DNA of 64,000 bases from Pseudomonas sp. ADAK13 (lineage in GTDB: Bacteria > Pseudomonadota > Gammaproteobacteria > Pseudomonadales > Pseudomonadaceae), in the NCBI RefSeq assembly GCF_012935715.1, contig NZ_CP052860.1, positions 7,130,001-7,194,000 on the forward strand, in the 5' to 3' direction. The notes below the pieces were generated by a model that was not told the DNA's origin, made no database searches, and worked only from the letters and a program-made list of their open reading frames with translations. Of the stretch, positions 28,153 through 35,741 are shown in pieces (position 1 is the first letter of the stretch; the number at the start of each line of letters is the position of its first letter). Position numbers and translations under genes: made by a program.

Positions 28153-28773
28153 TCAAGGCTCCAACCCGATCCCCCGCAGGATCACACTCGTCACCGTCTG
28201 CACCGCCCGCTCAAACTGCATGTCCGACAACGGCTGATGGTCATTCAGGATTTTCACCTGATGATCAAAGTCAGCGTAGTGCTGGGTCGAGGCCCAGATC
28301 ATATACAGCAGGCTCGACGGTTCCACCGGCAGGATGCGTTTGTCTTCCACCCACTGGCGAATCTTCGCTTCCTTCATCTTGGCCCAGTCGTACAGGCTCA
28401 CGTCCAGCGCCTCACCCAGGGTCGGCGCGCCGTGGATGATTTCATTCGCCCAGACTTTCGAACCGTAAGGCCGGCTGCGGGAGTGCTGCATCTTGGCGCG
28501 GATGTAGCTGCTGAGCACTACCCGTGGGTCATCGAACATCTCGAAGCACAAGGCGTCCTGCTTCCACACCTCCAGCAGGTCGAACAACACCGCGCTGTAC
28601 AGCTCGCTCTTGGTGCTGAAGTAGTAATGCAGGTTGGAGCGCGGCAGCTGCACTTCTTCAGCGATGTCGGCCATGGCGGTGCTGCCATAACCCTTCTCGG
28701 CGAAGACCTTTTCAGCCGCCAGCAGAATCTTTTCGACGTTGACCCGACGAATACCGATCTTGTGATTGCCCAT
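28153..28773 (-). CDS. TetR-family regulator, probable pyrimidine-catabolism repressor (RutR-like)
   Basis: ATG 28773, after GGGAG, gives 206 residues (MGNHKIGIRRVNVEKILLAA). The helix-turn-helix is at about 30-55 (STAMADIAEEVQLPRSNLHYYFSTK). The C-terminal half (WANEIIHGAPTLGEALD and LLYMIWASTQHYADFDHQV) is that of RutR-type proteins, which sense pyrimidines. A longer upstream frame was rejected because it precedes the usual N-terminus and has no ribosome site. It sits beside preA and would be expected to control the divergent hydA/NCS1 promoters; no matching operator palindrome was found by eye. Confidence 0.85.
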   Translation of the reverse strand: MGNHKIGIRRVNVEKILLAAEKVFAEKGYGSTAMADIAEEVQLPRSNLHYYFSTKSELYSAVLFDLLEVWKQDALCFEMFDDPRVVLSSYIRAKMQHSRSRPYGSKVWANEIIHGAPTLGEALDVSLYDWAKMKEAKIRQWVEDKRILPVEPSSLLYMIWASTQHYADFDHQVKILNDHQPLSDMQFERAVQTVTSVILRGIGLEP

Positions 28774-28915
28774 ACGGGCTCCCTGACAACAACATGGCCT
28801 CAAGACTACCATCCGCTCCAGTCCGCGCGACACGCCACTGTGAAACTTCGTACAAGAACCTTCCCCGTGGAAACCGGATTGGTTAGCATCGCCATCCCCT
28901 CGAAGGATCCTCTCC

Positions 28916-29359
28916 ATGACTATCCGACAGCGAGACGCGTGCGACGACCCGGTGCTTGGCGCACTGTGGGAACGCTCGGTGCGCGCCACCCACGACTTTC
29001 TCAGCGAAGACGACATCCAGCGCCTGCTGCCCCTGGTGCGCGACTGCTACCTGCCGATGCCCGCACTTGAAGTGTGGGTGTACGAAGACGCCCAGGGCAT
29101 TGCCGGCTTTGTCGGCACCGGCGGCAATAACGTAGAGATGCTGTTTATCGACCCGAGCCGGCGCGGCCAGGGCATCGGCCGCCAGTTGCTGGACTTTGTG
29201 CGTGCCCGCCACGACACCTTGCGGGTGGATGTGAACGAACAGAATCCACAAGCCGTGGGTTTCTACCTGCACTATGGTTTTACCCGGACCGGCCGCTCGC
29301 CCGTCGACGGCGAAGGCAAGCCCTTCCCCTTGTTGCACATGGCTCTACCGAACGACTGA
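28916..29359 (+). CDS. GNAT acetyltransferase, YjaB-like
   Basis: This is a 147-residue acetyl-CoA-dependent N-acetyltransferase starting MTIRQRDACDDPVLGALWER. It shows the YjaB-like signature RSVRATHDFLSEDD near the N-terminus, the acetyl-CoA loop FIDPSRRGQGIGRQLLD (Q/RxxGxG/A) and the conserved NEQNPQAVGFYLHYGF in motif B. The substrate is unknown. It begins 142 bases after the divergent TetR gene start and is followed 23 bases later by copC, so it may be read together with copCD, although there is no functional link that I can see. Confidence 0.88.
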   Translation: MTIRQRDACDDPVLGALWERSVRATHDFLSEDDIQRLLPLVRDCYLPMPALEVWVYEDAQGIAGFVGTGGNNVEMLFIDPSRRGQGIGRQLLDFVRARHDTLRVDVNEQNPQAVGFYLHYGFTRTGRSPVDGEGKPFPLLHMALPND

Positions 29360-29382
29360 CTCTCACCTGAAGGTATTGAACA

Positions 29383-29748
29383 ATGTTGATCAAGAAGACC
29401 CTCACCACCGTCGCCCTGCTCGCCTCCCTGCTGGGCGCCTCGGCCGCGTTTGCCCACGCCCACCTGAAAAGCGCGGAGCCTGCCGCCGACACCAGCGTCA
29501 CCGCCCCCAAGGACCTGCGCCTGACTTTCTCCGAAGGCGTTGAAGCGACCTTCACCAGGGTGTCCCTGAGCAAGGACGGCACTGAAGTGGCGATCAAAGG
29601 CCTGGAAACCCCGGACGCCGACAAGAAAGTGCTGGTGGTGACACCGGCCGCACCGTTGGCCGCCGGCACCTACAAAGTGGTGTGGAACGCCGTCTCGGTG
29701 GATACCCACAAGAGCAACGGTGAATACAGCTTCAAGGTCGGCCAATAA
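29383..29748 (+). CDS. copC: Periplasmic copper-binding protein CopC
   Basis: This small 121-residue periplasmic protein carries copper for uptake or resistance. Its signal peptide (MLIKKTLTTVALLASLLGAS) is probably cleaved after AFA, giving a mature protein beginning with histidine (HAHLKSAEP), the copper(II)-binding amino-terminus of the family. The second copper-site motif is VDTHKSNGEYSF near the C-terminus. The methionine-rich copper(I) loop of longer CopC proteins is absent, which places it in the single-site class. CopD follows after 3 bases. Confidence 0.93.
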   Translation: MLIKKTLTTVALLASLLGASAAFAHAHLKSAEPAADTSVTAPKDLRLTFSEGVEATFTRVSLSKDGTEVAIKGLETPDADKKVLVVTPAAPLAAGTYKVVWNAVSVDTHKSNGEYSFKVGQ

Positions 29749-29751
29749 TCC

Positions 29752-30609
29752 ATGGCCACCCTGCTGGTGCTGTGCCGCTTCCTGCATTTCATCGTGGTGC
29801 TGTTGATGTTCGGGGCCTGTGTGTTCAGGCCCTGGTTGCTGGGCGCGGGACCGCAACCGGTGCTGGACCGCCAACTGTCGCGCATCACCCAAGGGTTGGC
29901 GTGGCTGGCACTGGTGTCGGGGGTGGCGTGGCTGCTGTTGATCAGCGCGAGCATGGCCGGTGTCGGGCTGGGCGGGCTGGAATGGTCGACGGTGCAGTTG
30001 GTGCTGGGTAAAACCTTTTTCGGCCAGGTCTGGACCTGGCACCTGGTGCTGAACGTGCTGCTGGTGCTCGGCCTGATGACGCCGTGGAAGGCGGTGCGCC
30101 TGCCGCTCTGCGCATTGTTGCTGGCGACGCTCGCACCGGTGGGCCATGGCGCCATGCTCAATGGCCTGGCCGGGCAATTGCTGATCCTCAACCAAGTGGT
30201 GCACCTGGTGTGCGTCGGTGCCTGGCTGGGTGGCTTGCTCATGCTGGTGTTGATCCTCAGGCAATCGCCCCGCTATCCATTGGAGCCGATCCTGCAGCGC
30301 TTCAGCGGCGTCGGTTATGGCCTGGTCACGGGATTGCTGGTGACCGGCCTGATCAACGTGCGCGTCCTCACCGGGCAGTTCTGGCCAACGCCATTGTTCA
30401 GCGGGTTCGCCCTGATCCTGCTGATCAAGGTGCTACTGGTATTCGGCATGCTCGCGCTGGCGCTGTTGAACCGCCTGCGGATCCATAACTGTGAGCAGCG
30501 ACTGCCAGCGTTGAAGGCCAGCGTGAGGCTGGAACTGTTACTAGGTGTTTCAGCAGTAGCCGCCGTTTCGTTGCTTGGCACCTTGCCGCCCATGGTTCTG
30601 AACGGCTGA
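29752..30609 (+). CDS. copD: Inner-membrane copper transport protein CopD
   Basis: CopD is thought to move copper across the inner membrane after receiving it from CopC. The 285-residue product (MATLLVLCRFLHFIVVLLMF) has about eight hydrophobic helices. The histidines common to CopD proteins are visible in RFLHFIVV, AWHLVLNV-type WTWHLVLN, and NQVVHLVCVGAWLGGL, which resembles the conserved H..GvaaWlGGL pattern. It is in a tight copC-copD pair, with no copA/copB gene nearby, suggesting import or homeostasis rather than the full plasmid-type resistance operon. Confidence 0.92.
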   Translation: MATLLVLCRFLHFIVVLLMFGACVFRPWLLGAGPQPVLDRQLSRITQGLAWLALVSGVAWLLLISASMAGVGLGGLEWSTVQLVLGKTFFGQVWTWHLVLNVLLVLGLMTPWKAVRLPLCALLLATLAPVGHGAMLNGLAGQLLILNQVVHLVCVGAWLGGLLMLVLILRQSPRYPLEPILQRFSGVGYGLVTGLLVTGLINVRVLTGQFWPTPLFSGFALILLIKVLLVFGMLALALLNRLRIHNCEQRLPALKASVRLELLLGVSAVAAVSLLGTLPPMVLNG

Positions 30610-30633
30610 AAAAAATAGCCCGGGCACGCTCAA

Positions 30634-30720
30634 TGTGGGAGCTGGCTTGCCTGCGATACAGGCAACTCGGTCTTTCAGGTACACCGAGGTGATGCCATCG
30701 CAGGCAAGCCGGCTCCTACA
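30634..30720. repeat. REPIN
   Basis: TGTGGGAGCTGGCTTGCCTG and an inverted copy ending GCAAGCCGGCTCCTACA lie about 45 bases apart, after copD. Confidence 0.85.
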
Positions 30721-30800
30721 TTTGATCGGTGGCGCGACCAAAGTCATCGTATAACTTTCGATTGACAACCCCCTGAAACCCCGCAAATATCGCCCCCAAT

Positions 30801-30822
30801 GTTGTACGACAACGTATAACAA
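30801..30822 (+). promoter_or_regulatory. Operator-like sequence upstream of the OprD-family porin
   Basis: GTTGTACGACAAC (arms GTTGT and ACAAC) is followed by GTATAACAA. The 18-base core from 30805 is repeated with two mismatches ahead of the uronate dehydrogenase gene at 32365. The form resembles sites of FadR-type GntR regulators; no regulator gene lies nearby. Confidence 0.5.
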
Positions 30823-30857
30823 AAAATAAAAACAACAAAAGACAAGGGAGCGTCACT

Positions 30858-32126
30858 GTGAGCCAACACGTCCGCCATTTCTCCTGCACCACCCGCTTCG
30901 CCGCCATCGGTTTGAGCAGCCTGGCCTTCACCCTCCCCGTTACCGCCTCGGCAGAAGGCTTCATCGACGACGCCAAAGCCACGCTCAACCTGCGCAACGC
31001 TTACTTCAACCGCAACTTCACCAACGCCGCTCACCCGCAGGCCAAGGCCGAAGAGTGGACGCAAAGTTTTATCCTCGACGCCAAGTCCGGCTTCACCCAG
31101 GGCACCGTCGGTTTCGGCCTGGACGTGCTGGGCCTGTACTCGCAAAAACTCGATGGTGGCAAAGGCACCGCCGGTACCCAATTGTTGCCGACCGGCAGCG
31201 ATGGCCGGCCCGTCGACAATTTCGGCCGCCTGGGCGTGGCGCTGAAAACCCGGTTGTCGAAGACCGAATTGAAAGTCGGCGAATGGATGCCGGTGCTGCC
31301 GATCCTGCGTTCGGATGACGGCCGTTCGCTGCCGCAAACCTTCCGTGGCGGCCAGGTCACTTCCAGCGAGATTGCCGGCCTGACCCTGTACGGCGGCCAG
31401 TTCCGCGGCAACAGCCCGCGCAACGACGCGAGCATGGATGACATGTTCCTCAACGGCAAAGCCGCGTTCACCTCCGACCGCTTCAACTTCGGCGGCGGCG
31501 AATACACCTTCAACGACAAACGCACCCAAGTAGGCGTGTGGTACGCCGAACTCAGCGACATCTACCAGCAACAGTATTTCAACCTGACCCACAGCCAGCC
31601 CGTGGGCGACTGGACCCTGGGCGCCAACCTCGGTTACTTCACCGGCAAGGAAGACGGCAAGGCCCTGGCCGGCGACCTCGACAACAAAACCGCGTTCGCC
31701 CTGCTCTCGGCCAAATACAAAGGCAACAGCTTCTATATCGGCCTGCAGAAACTCACCGGCGACAGCGCCTGGATGCGGGTCAACGGCACCAGCGGCGGCA
31801 CCCTGGCCAACGACAGCTATAACGCCAGCTACGACAACGCCAAGGAAAAATCCTGGCAGGTGCGGCACGACTTCAACTTCGTGGTGCTGGGCATTCCCGG
31901 GCTGACCATGATGAACCGCTACATCAGCGGCGATAACGTGCACACCGGGGCGATCACCAATGGCAAGGAATGGGGCCGCGAGTCGGAACTGGCCTACACC
32001 GTGCAGAGCGGTGCGCTGAAGGACCTGAATGTGCGGTGGCGCAACGCGACGATGCGTCGGGATTTCAGTACCAACGAGTTTGATGAAAACCGGATATTCA
32101 TCAGTTACCCGTTGTCGTTGTTATAG
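30858..32126 (+). CDS. OprD-family outer-membrane porin
   Basis: An outer-membrane beta-barrel of the substrate-specific OprD family. The start is GTG 30858 after AAGGGAG; 422 residues (MSQHVRHFSCTTRFAAIGLS) with a signal peptide ending around TASA. The mature start EGFIDDAKATLNLRNAYFNR is typical of OprD proteins, as are LPILRSDDGRSLPQTFRGG, the DEN/asymmetric loop region and the C-terminal strand ending in an aromatic-hydrophobic pattern (FDENRIFISYPLSLL). It is followed by a hexuronate catabolic cluster and shares an operator-like sequence with it, so it probably admits glucuronate or galacturonate. Confidence 0.93.
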   Translation: MSQHVRHFSCTTRFAAIGLSSLAFTLPVTASAEGFIDDAKATLNLRNAYFNRNFTNAAHPQAKAEEWTQSFILDAKSGFTQGTVGFGLDVLGLYSQKLDGGKGTAGTQLLPTGSDGRPVDNFGRLGVALKTRLSKTELKVGEWMPVLPILRSDDGRSLPQTFRGGQVTSSEIAGLTLYGGQFRGNSPRNDASMDDMFLNGKAAFTSDRFNFGGGEYTFNDKRTQVGVWYAELSDIYQQQYFNLTHSQPVGDWTLGANLGYFTGKEDGKALAGDLDNKTAFALLSAKYKGNSFYIGLQKLTGDSAWMRVNGTSGGTLANDSYNASYDNAKEKSWQVRHDFNFVVLGIPGLTMMNRYISGDNVHTGAITNGKEWGRESELAYTVQSGALKDLNVRWRNATMRRDFSTNEFDENRIFISYPLSLL

Positions 32127-32153
32127 CGGCTTACAAACAACAGGAAAGGCTTT

Positions 32154-32283
32154 TGTGGTGAGGGAGCTGGCTGTAGTGAGGGAGCTTGCTGTGGCGAGGG
32201 AGCTTGCTCCCGCTGGAGTGCGAAGCGCTCCCAGGATTTTGGGGCTGCTGCGCACCCCAGCGGGAGCAAGCTCCCTCGCCACA
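32154..32283. repeat. Second-type REPIN with tandem half-units
   Basis: The palindromic arms CGAGGGAGCTTGCTCCCGCT and AGCGGGAGCAAGCTCCCTCG form an inverted pair. On the left side an 18-base half-unit, GTGGTGAGGGAGCTGGCT, is repeated three times in tandem (32155-32208) with two or three changes. Confidence 0.85.
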
Positions 32284-32360
32284 GGAAGCGATGACCCTCT
32301 ATCAACTTCGACCAATAGCGCGTTGACAAGTGTAGGAAACCCTAACGATACTTCGGATTA

Positions 32361-32382
32361 GTCATACGACAACCTACAACAA
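32361..32382 (+). promoter_or_regulatory. Operator-like sequence upstream of uronate dehydrogenase
   Basis: GTCATACGACAACC continues as TACAACAA; TACGACAACCTACAACAA matches 16 of 18 bases of the site at 30805-30822. It lies 13 bases before the start codon, so a repressor bound here would block transcription. Confidence 0.5.
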
Positions 32383-32395
32383 TAACGGGACCACC

Positions 32396-33217
32396 ATGAC
32401 CACCACAACCGCTCCTACCCCGTTCAACCGCCTGCTGCTCACCGGCGCCGCCGGTGGCCTGGGCAAAGTCTTGCGCGAACGGCTGCGCCCTTACGCCAAG
32501 GTGCTGCGCCTGTCGGATATCGCCGACATGGCCCCGGCCACTGATGACAGCGAAGAAGTATTGCCTTGCGATCTGTCCGACAAACAAGCGGTGCACCAAT
32601 TGGTGGAAGGCGTCGACGCGATCCTGCATTTCGGCGGCGTGTCGGTGGAGCGCTCCTTCGAGGAAGTGCTGGGTGCGAACATCTGCGGGATTTTCCACAT
32701 CTATGAAGCCGCCCGCCGTCACGGGGTCAAGCGGGTGATCTTCGCCAGCTCCAACCACGTGATCGGCTTCTACAAGCAGGACGAAGCCCTCGACGCCCAC
32801 TCCCCCCGCCGCCCGGACAGCTACTACGGCCTGTCCAAGTCCTATGGCGAGGACATGGCCAGTTTCTACTTCGACCGCTATGGCATCGAAACCGTCAGCA
32901 TCCGTATCGGCTCCTCGTTTCCGGAACCCCAGAACCGCCGGATGATGCACACTTGGCTGAGCTTCGACGACCTGACCCAATTGCTCGAACGCTCGCTGTA
33001 CACACCGAACGTCGGCCATACCGTGGTGTACGGCATGTCGGACAACCTCGATGTGTGGTGGGACAACCGCTTCGCCGCGCACCTGGGCTTCACCCCGCGG
33101 GACAGCTCCGAAGTGTTCCGCAAACAGGTGGAAGCCCAACCGCTGCCCGCGGCCGACGACCCGGCGCGGGTCTACCAGGGCGGCGCGTTTTGTGCGGCCG
33201 GCCCGTTCGGCGACTGA
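32396..33217 (+). CDS. udh: Uronate dehydrogenase
   Basis: This NAD-dependent enzyme oxidises D-glucuronate or D-galacturonate to the aldaro-lactone. It is a 273-residue short-chain dehydrogenase of the extended type, starting MTTTTAPTPFNRLLLTGAAG. The NAD-binding loop is TGAAGGLGKVL, followed by CDLSD, an active-site serine in FASSNHVIGFY and the catalytic pair in SYYGLSKSYGE (YxxxK). The segments RIGSSFPEPQNRRMM and DNRFAAHLGFTPRDSSEVFR match characterised pseudomonad Udh as I recall them. It heads the catabolic part of the cluster. The lactone made is presumably opened by the next gene product. Confidence 0.96.
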   Translation: MTTTTAPTPFNRLLLTGAAGGLGKVLRERLRPYAKVLRLSDIADMAPATDDSEEVLPCDLSDKQAVHQLVEGVDAILHFGGVSVERSFEEVLGANICGIFHIYEAARRHGVKRVIFASSNHVIGFYKQDEALDAHSPRRPDSYYGLSKSYGEDMASFYFDRYGIETVSIRIGSSFPEPQNRRMMHTWLSFDDLTQLLERSLYTPNVGHTVVYGMSDNLDVWWDNRFAAHLGFTPRDSSEVFRKQVEAQPLPAADDPARVYQGGAFCAAGPFGD

Positions 33218-33247
33218 CCACAGACCAACCCAAGGGAATGAGTGGCC

Positions 33248-34123
33248 ATGCAAGCAGAACTGATTGTCGACGCCCGCAACGCGGTGGGTGAATGCCCGGT
33301 GTGGGTGCCCAGGGAAAACGCTCTGTACTGGGTGGACATTCCCAACGGCGAACTGCAACGCTGGAGCGCCGCCAGCGGCCAGGTGCAGGCCTGGAAAACC
33401 CAACAGATGCTCGCCTGTATCGCGCGTACCGACGCAGGCAATTGGGTCGCAGGCATGGAGACCGGCTTTTTCCAGCTGACGCCCCACGACGACGGCAGGC
33501 TCGACACTGCGCTCCTGGCCAACGTCGAGCACGCCCGCCCGGACATGCGCCTGAACGACGGCCGCTGTGATCGCCAGGGCCGGTTCTGGTCCGGCAGCAT
33601 GGTGCTCAACATGGGCGCCAATGCCGCCGAAGGCGCCCTGTACCGCGTTGAGCACGGCCAGCCCGTGCACACCGCACTCAACGGCTTCATCACGCCCAAC
33701 GGCCTGGCCTTCAGCCCCGACGGGCGCACGATGTACCTCTCGGATTCACACCCGCTGATCCAGCACATCTGGGCCTTCGACTACGACATCGACAGCGGCA
33801 CGCCGTCCAACCGCCGGTTGTTTGTGGACATGCACCAGTTCCTCGGCCGCCCCGACGGTGCTGCCGTGGACGCCGAAGGTTGCTACTGGATCTGTGCCAA
33901 CGACGCCGGGCTGGTGCACCGTTTTACCCCCGACGGTCGCCTCGACCGTTCCCTGGCCGTACCGGTAAAAAAACCCACCATGTGCGCCTTCGGCGGCAGC
34001 CGGATGGACACCCTGTTCGTAACCTCGATCCGCGACGATCACAGCCCGCACTCCCTCGCCGGCGGCGTCTTCGCCCTCAACCCTGGCGTACAAGGAATGC
34101 CGGAACCCAGCTTCATCCTCTAG
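33248..34123 (+). CDS. SMP-30/gluconolactonase-family lactonase
   Basis: A six-bladed beta-propeller metal-dependent lactonase, expected to hydrolyse the aldarolactone made by uronate dehydrogenase. ATG 33248 gives 291 residues (MQAELIVDARNAVGECPVWV); a GTG six bases earlier is an alternative start and the site AAGGGA could serve either. Family motifs are present: GECPVWVPRENALYWVDI (metal-ligand Glu), RPDMRLNDGRCDRQGRFW (Asn/Asp site), FITPNGLAFSPDGRTMYLSDS and GRPDGAAVDAEGCYW. No signal peptide, so cytoplasmic. It lies 30 bases after udh. Confidence 0.92.
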   Translation: MQAELIVDARNAVGECPVWVPRENALYWVDIPNGELQRWSAASGQVQAWKTQQMLACIARTDAGNWVAGMETGFFQLTPHDDGRLDTALLANVEHARPDMRLNDGRCDRQGRFWSGSMVLNMGANAAEGALYRVEHGQPVHTALNGFITPNGLAFSPDGRTMYLSDSHPLIQHIWAFDYDIDSGTPSNRRLFVDMHQFLGRPDGAAVDAEGCYWICANDAGLVHRFTPDGRLDRSLAVPVKKPTMCAFGGSRMDTLFVTSIRDDHSPHSLAGGVFALNPGVQGMPEPSFIL

Positions 34124-34174
34124 CTGCATCGCTGTGCCTTGAACAAAACAATAACAAGACTGGAGAGACACCCC

Positions 34175-35146
34175 ATGGACTTCAAACGCACCTTGCTCGC
34201 CGCTGCACTCCCGTTCGTTTTTACCCTCGGCAGCGCCGCCCACGCGCTGGAAATCAAATTCGCCGATATCCACCCCGCCGGCTATCCCACCGTGGTAGCC
34301 GAAGAGCAACTGGGTAAAACCCTGGTCGCTGAAAGCAAGGGCGGCCTGACCTTCAAGATGTTCCCCGGCGGCGTGCTGGGTTCGGAAAAGGAAGTGGTCG
34401 AGCAGGCCCAGGTCGGCGCAATCCAGATGGCCCGGGTCAGCCTCGGCATCGTCGGGCCGGTGGTGCCGGACGTGAACGTTTTCAACATGCCGTTCGTGTT
34501 CCGTGACCAGGTGCACATGCGCAAGGTCATCGACGGTGAGATTGGTGATGAGATCCTCGCCAAGATCACCGATTCGGAATTCAACCTGGTGGCTCTCGCC
34601 TGGATGGACGGCGGCACGCGCAACATCTACACCAAGAAACCAGTGCGCAAGATCGAAGACCTCAAGGGCATGAAGATCCGCGTGCAGGGCAACCCGATCT
34701 TCATCGAAACCATCAACGCCATGGGCGGCAACGGCATTGCCATGGACACCGGCGAGATCTTCAGTGCCCTGCAGACCGGGGTGATCGATGGCGCGGAAAA
34801 CAACCCGCCCACCCTGCTGGAACACAACCACTACCAGAACGCCAAGTTCTACAGCCTCACCGGCCACCTGATCCTGCCCGAGCCCATCGTGATGTCGAAA
34901 ATCACCTGGAACAAGCTCACCCCCGAGCAACAGGTGCTGGTGAAAAACACCGCCAAGGCCGCGCAGATCCAGGAGCGTGAACTGTGGGACGCCAAGTCCG
35001 CCAGCAGTGAAGCCAAACTCAAGGCCGCCGGTGTGGAGTTCATCGACATCGACAAAAAACCGTTCTATGAGGCCACCGCCTCGATCCGCGACAAGTACGG
35101 CGCACCTTACGCCGACCTGATCAAGCGCATCGAAGCCGTCGAGTAA
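34175..35146 (+). CDS. TRAP transporter solute-binding protein (DctP family)
   Basis: A periplasmic receptor that delivers the substrate, probably a hexuronate, to the DctQM membrane part. ATG 34175, after GGAGAG, gives 323 residues (MDFKRTLLAAALPFVFTLGS). The signal peptide is probably cleaved after AHA, leaving LEIKFADIHPAGYPTVV. The family signature is present: the arginine that binds the substrate carboxylate in MKIRVQGNPIF, and ALQTGVIDGAENNPPTLLEHNHYQ. The cluster (udh, lactonase, epimerase) supports glucuronate or galacturonate. A hairpin separates it from dctQ. Confidence 0.94.
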   Translation: MDFKRTLLAAALPFVFTLGSAAHALEIKFADIHPAGYPTVVAEEQLGKTLVAESKGGLTFKMFPGGVLGSEKEVVEQAQVGAIQMARVSLGIVGPVVPDVNVFNMPFVFRDQVHMRKVIDGEIGDEILAKITDSEFNLVALAWMDGGTRNIYTKKPVRKIEDLKGMKIRVQGNPIFIETINAMGGNGIAMDTGEIFSALQTGVIDGAENNPPTLLEHNHYQNAKFYSLTGHLILPEPIVMSKITWNKLTPEQQVLVKNTAKAAQIQERELWDAKSASSEAKLKAAGVEFIDIDKKPFYEATASIRDKYGAPYADLIKRIEAVE

Positions 35147-35171
35147 CCCGCCCTCCCCTCATAGACAAGGC

Positions 35172-35199
35172 CCGGCGCGGTCAGCACCGACGCGCCCGG
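35172..35199 (+). other. Hairpin between TRAP receptor and permease genes
   Basis: CCGGCGCG and CGCGCCCGG pair over an 11-base loop with one bulged base. Its place between a binding-protein gene and its permease genes suggests mRNA stabilisation or partial termination; no T-run follows. Confidence 0.45.
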
Positions 35200-35213
35200 T
35201 CACGGTGAACGCC

Positions 35214-35741
35214 ATGAAGAATTTACTGCTGCGCATCAACGACCGCATTTACATGAGCTGCATCTGGGTCGCCGGCCTCGCCGTTCTCGGTGTCGCCCTG
35301 ATCATCCCCTGGGGCATCTTCGCCCGCTACGTGCTCGGTACCGGCTCAAGCTGGCCGGAGCCCACCGCCATCCTGCTGATGCTGGTGTTCACCTTTGTCG
35401 GTGCCGCGGCCAGTTACCGCGCCGGGGCGCACATGTCGGTGGCCATGGTCACCGACCGCCTGCCGCCGGGCCAACGCAAAGTCGTTGGCATCGTCTCGCA
35501 ACTGTTGATGGGCACCATCTGCCTGTTCATGGCGATCTGGGGCACCAAGTTGTGCCTGTCCACCTGGAACCAGTTCATGAGCGCCATGCCGACTTTGCGG
35601 GTGGGCATCACCTATATGCCGATCCCGATTGGCGGCTTGCTCACGCTGATTTTTGTGCTGGAAAAACTCCTGCTCGGTGACCAGAGCAACCGTCGGGTCG
35701 TGCGCTTCGACCTGGTTGAAGAAAGTGAAGGGGCTGCCTGA
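35214..35741 (+). CDS. TRAP transporter small permease (DctQ family)
   Basis: The small membrane subunit of the TRAP transporter, 175 residues from ATG 35214 (MKNLLLRINDRIYMSCIWVA), with GGTGA upstream; a GTG nine bases earlier is an alternative. Four hydrophobic helices are visible, beginning at VAGLAVLGVALIIPWGIFAR, AILLMLVFTFVGAAASYRAG, LLMGTICLFMAIWG and MPIPIGGLLTLIFVLEK. The motif GTGSSWPEPTAILLM is typical of DctQ. Its stop abuts the dctM start with no gap. Confidence 0.92.
   Translation: MKNLLLRINDRIYMSCIWVAGLAVLGVALIIPWGIFARYVLGTGSSWPEPTAILLMLVFTFVGAAASYRAGAHMSVAMVTDRLPPGQRKVVGIVSQLLMGTICLFMAIWGTKLCLSTWNQFMSAMPTLRVGITYMPIPIGGLLTLIFVLEKLLLGDQSNRRVVRFDLVEESEGAA

Noticed and set aside
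30634..30720. REPINs as insertion sequences
   Set aside because: They are under 110 bases with no coding sequence or target duplication; they fit the REP/REPIN class scattered through Pseudomonas genomes.
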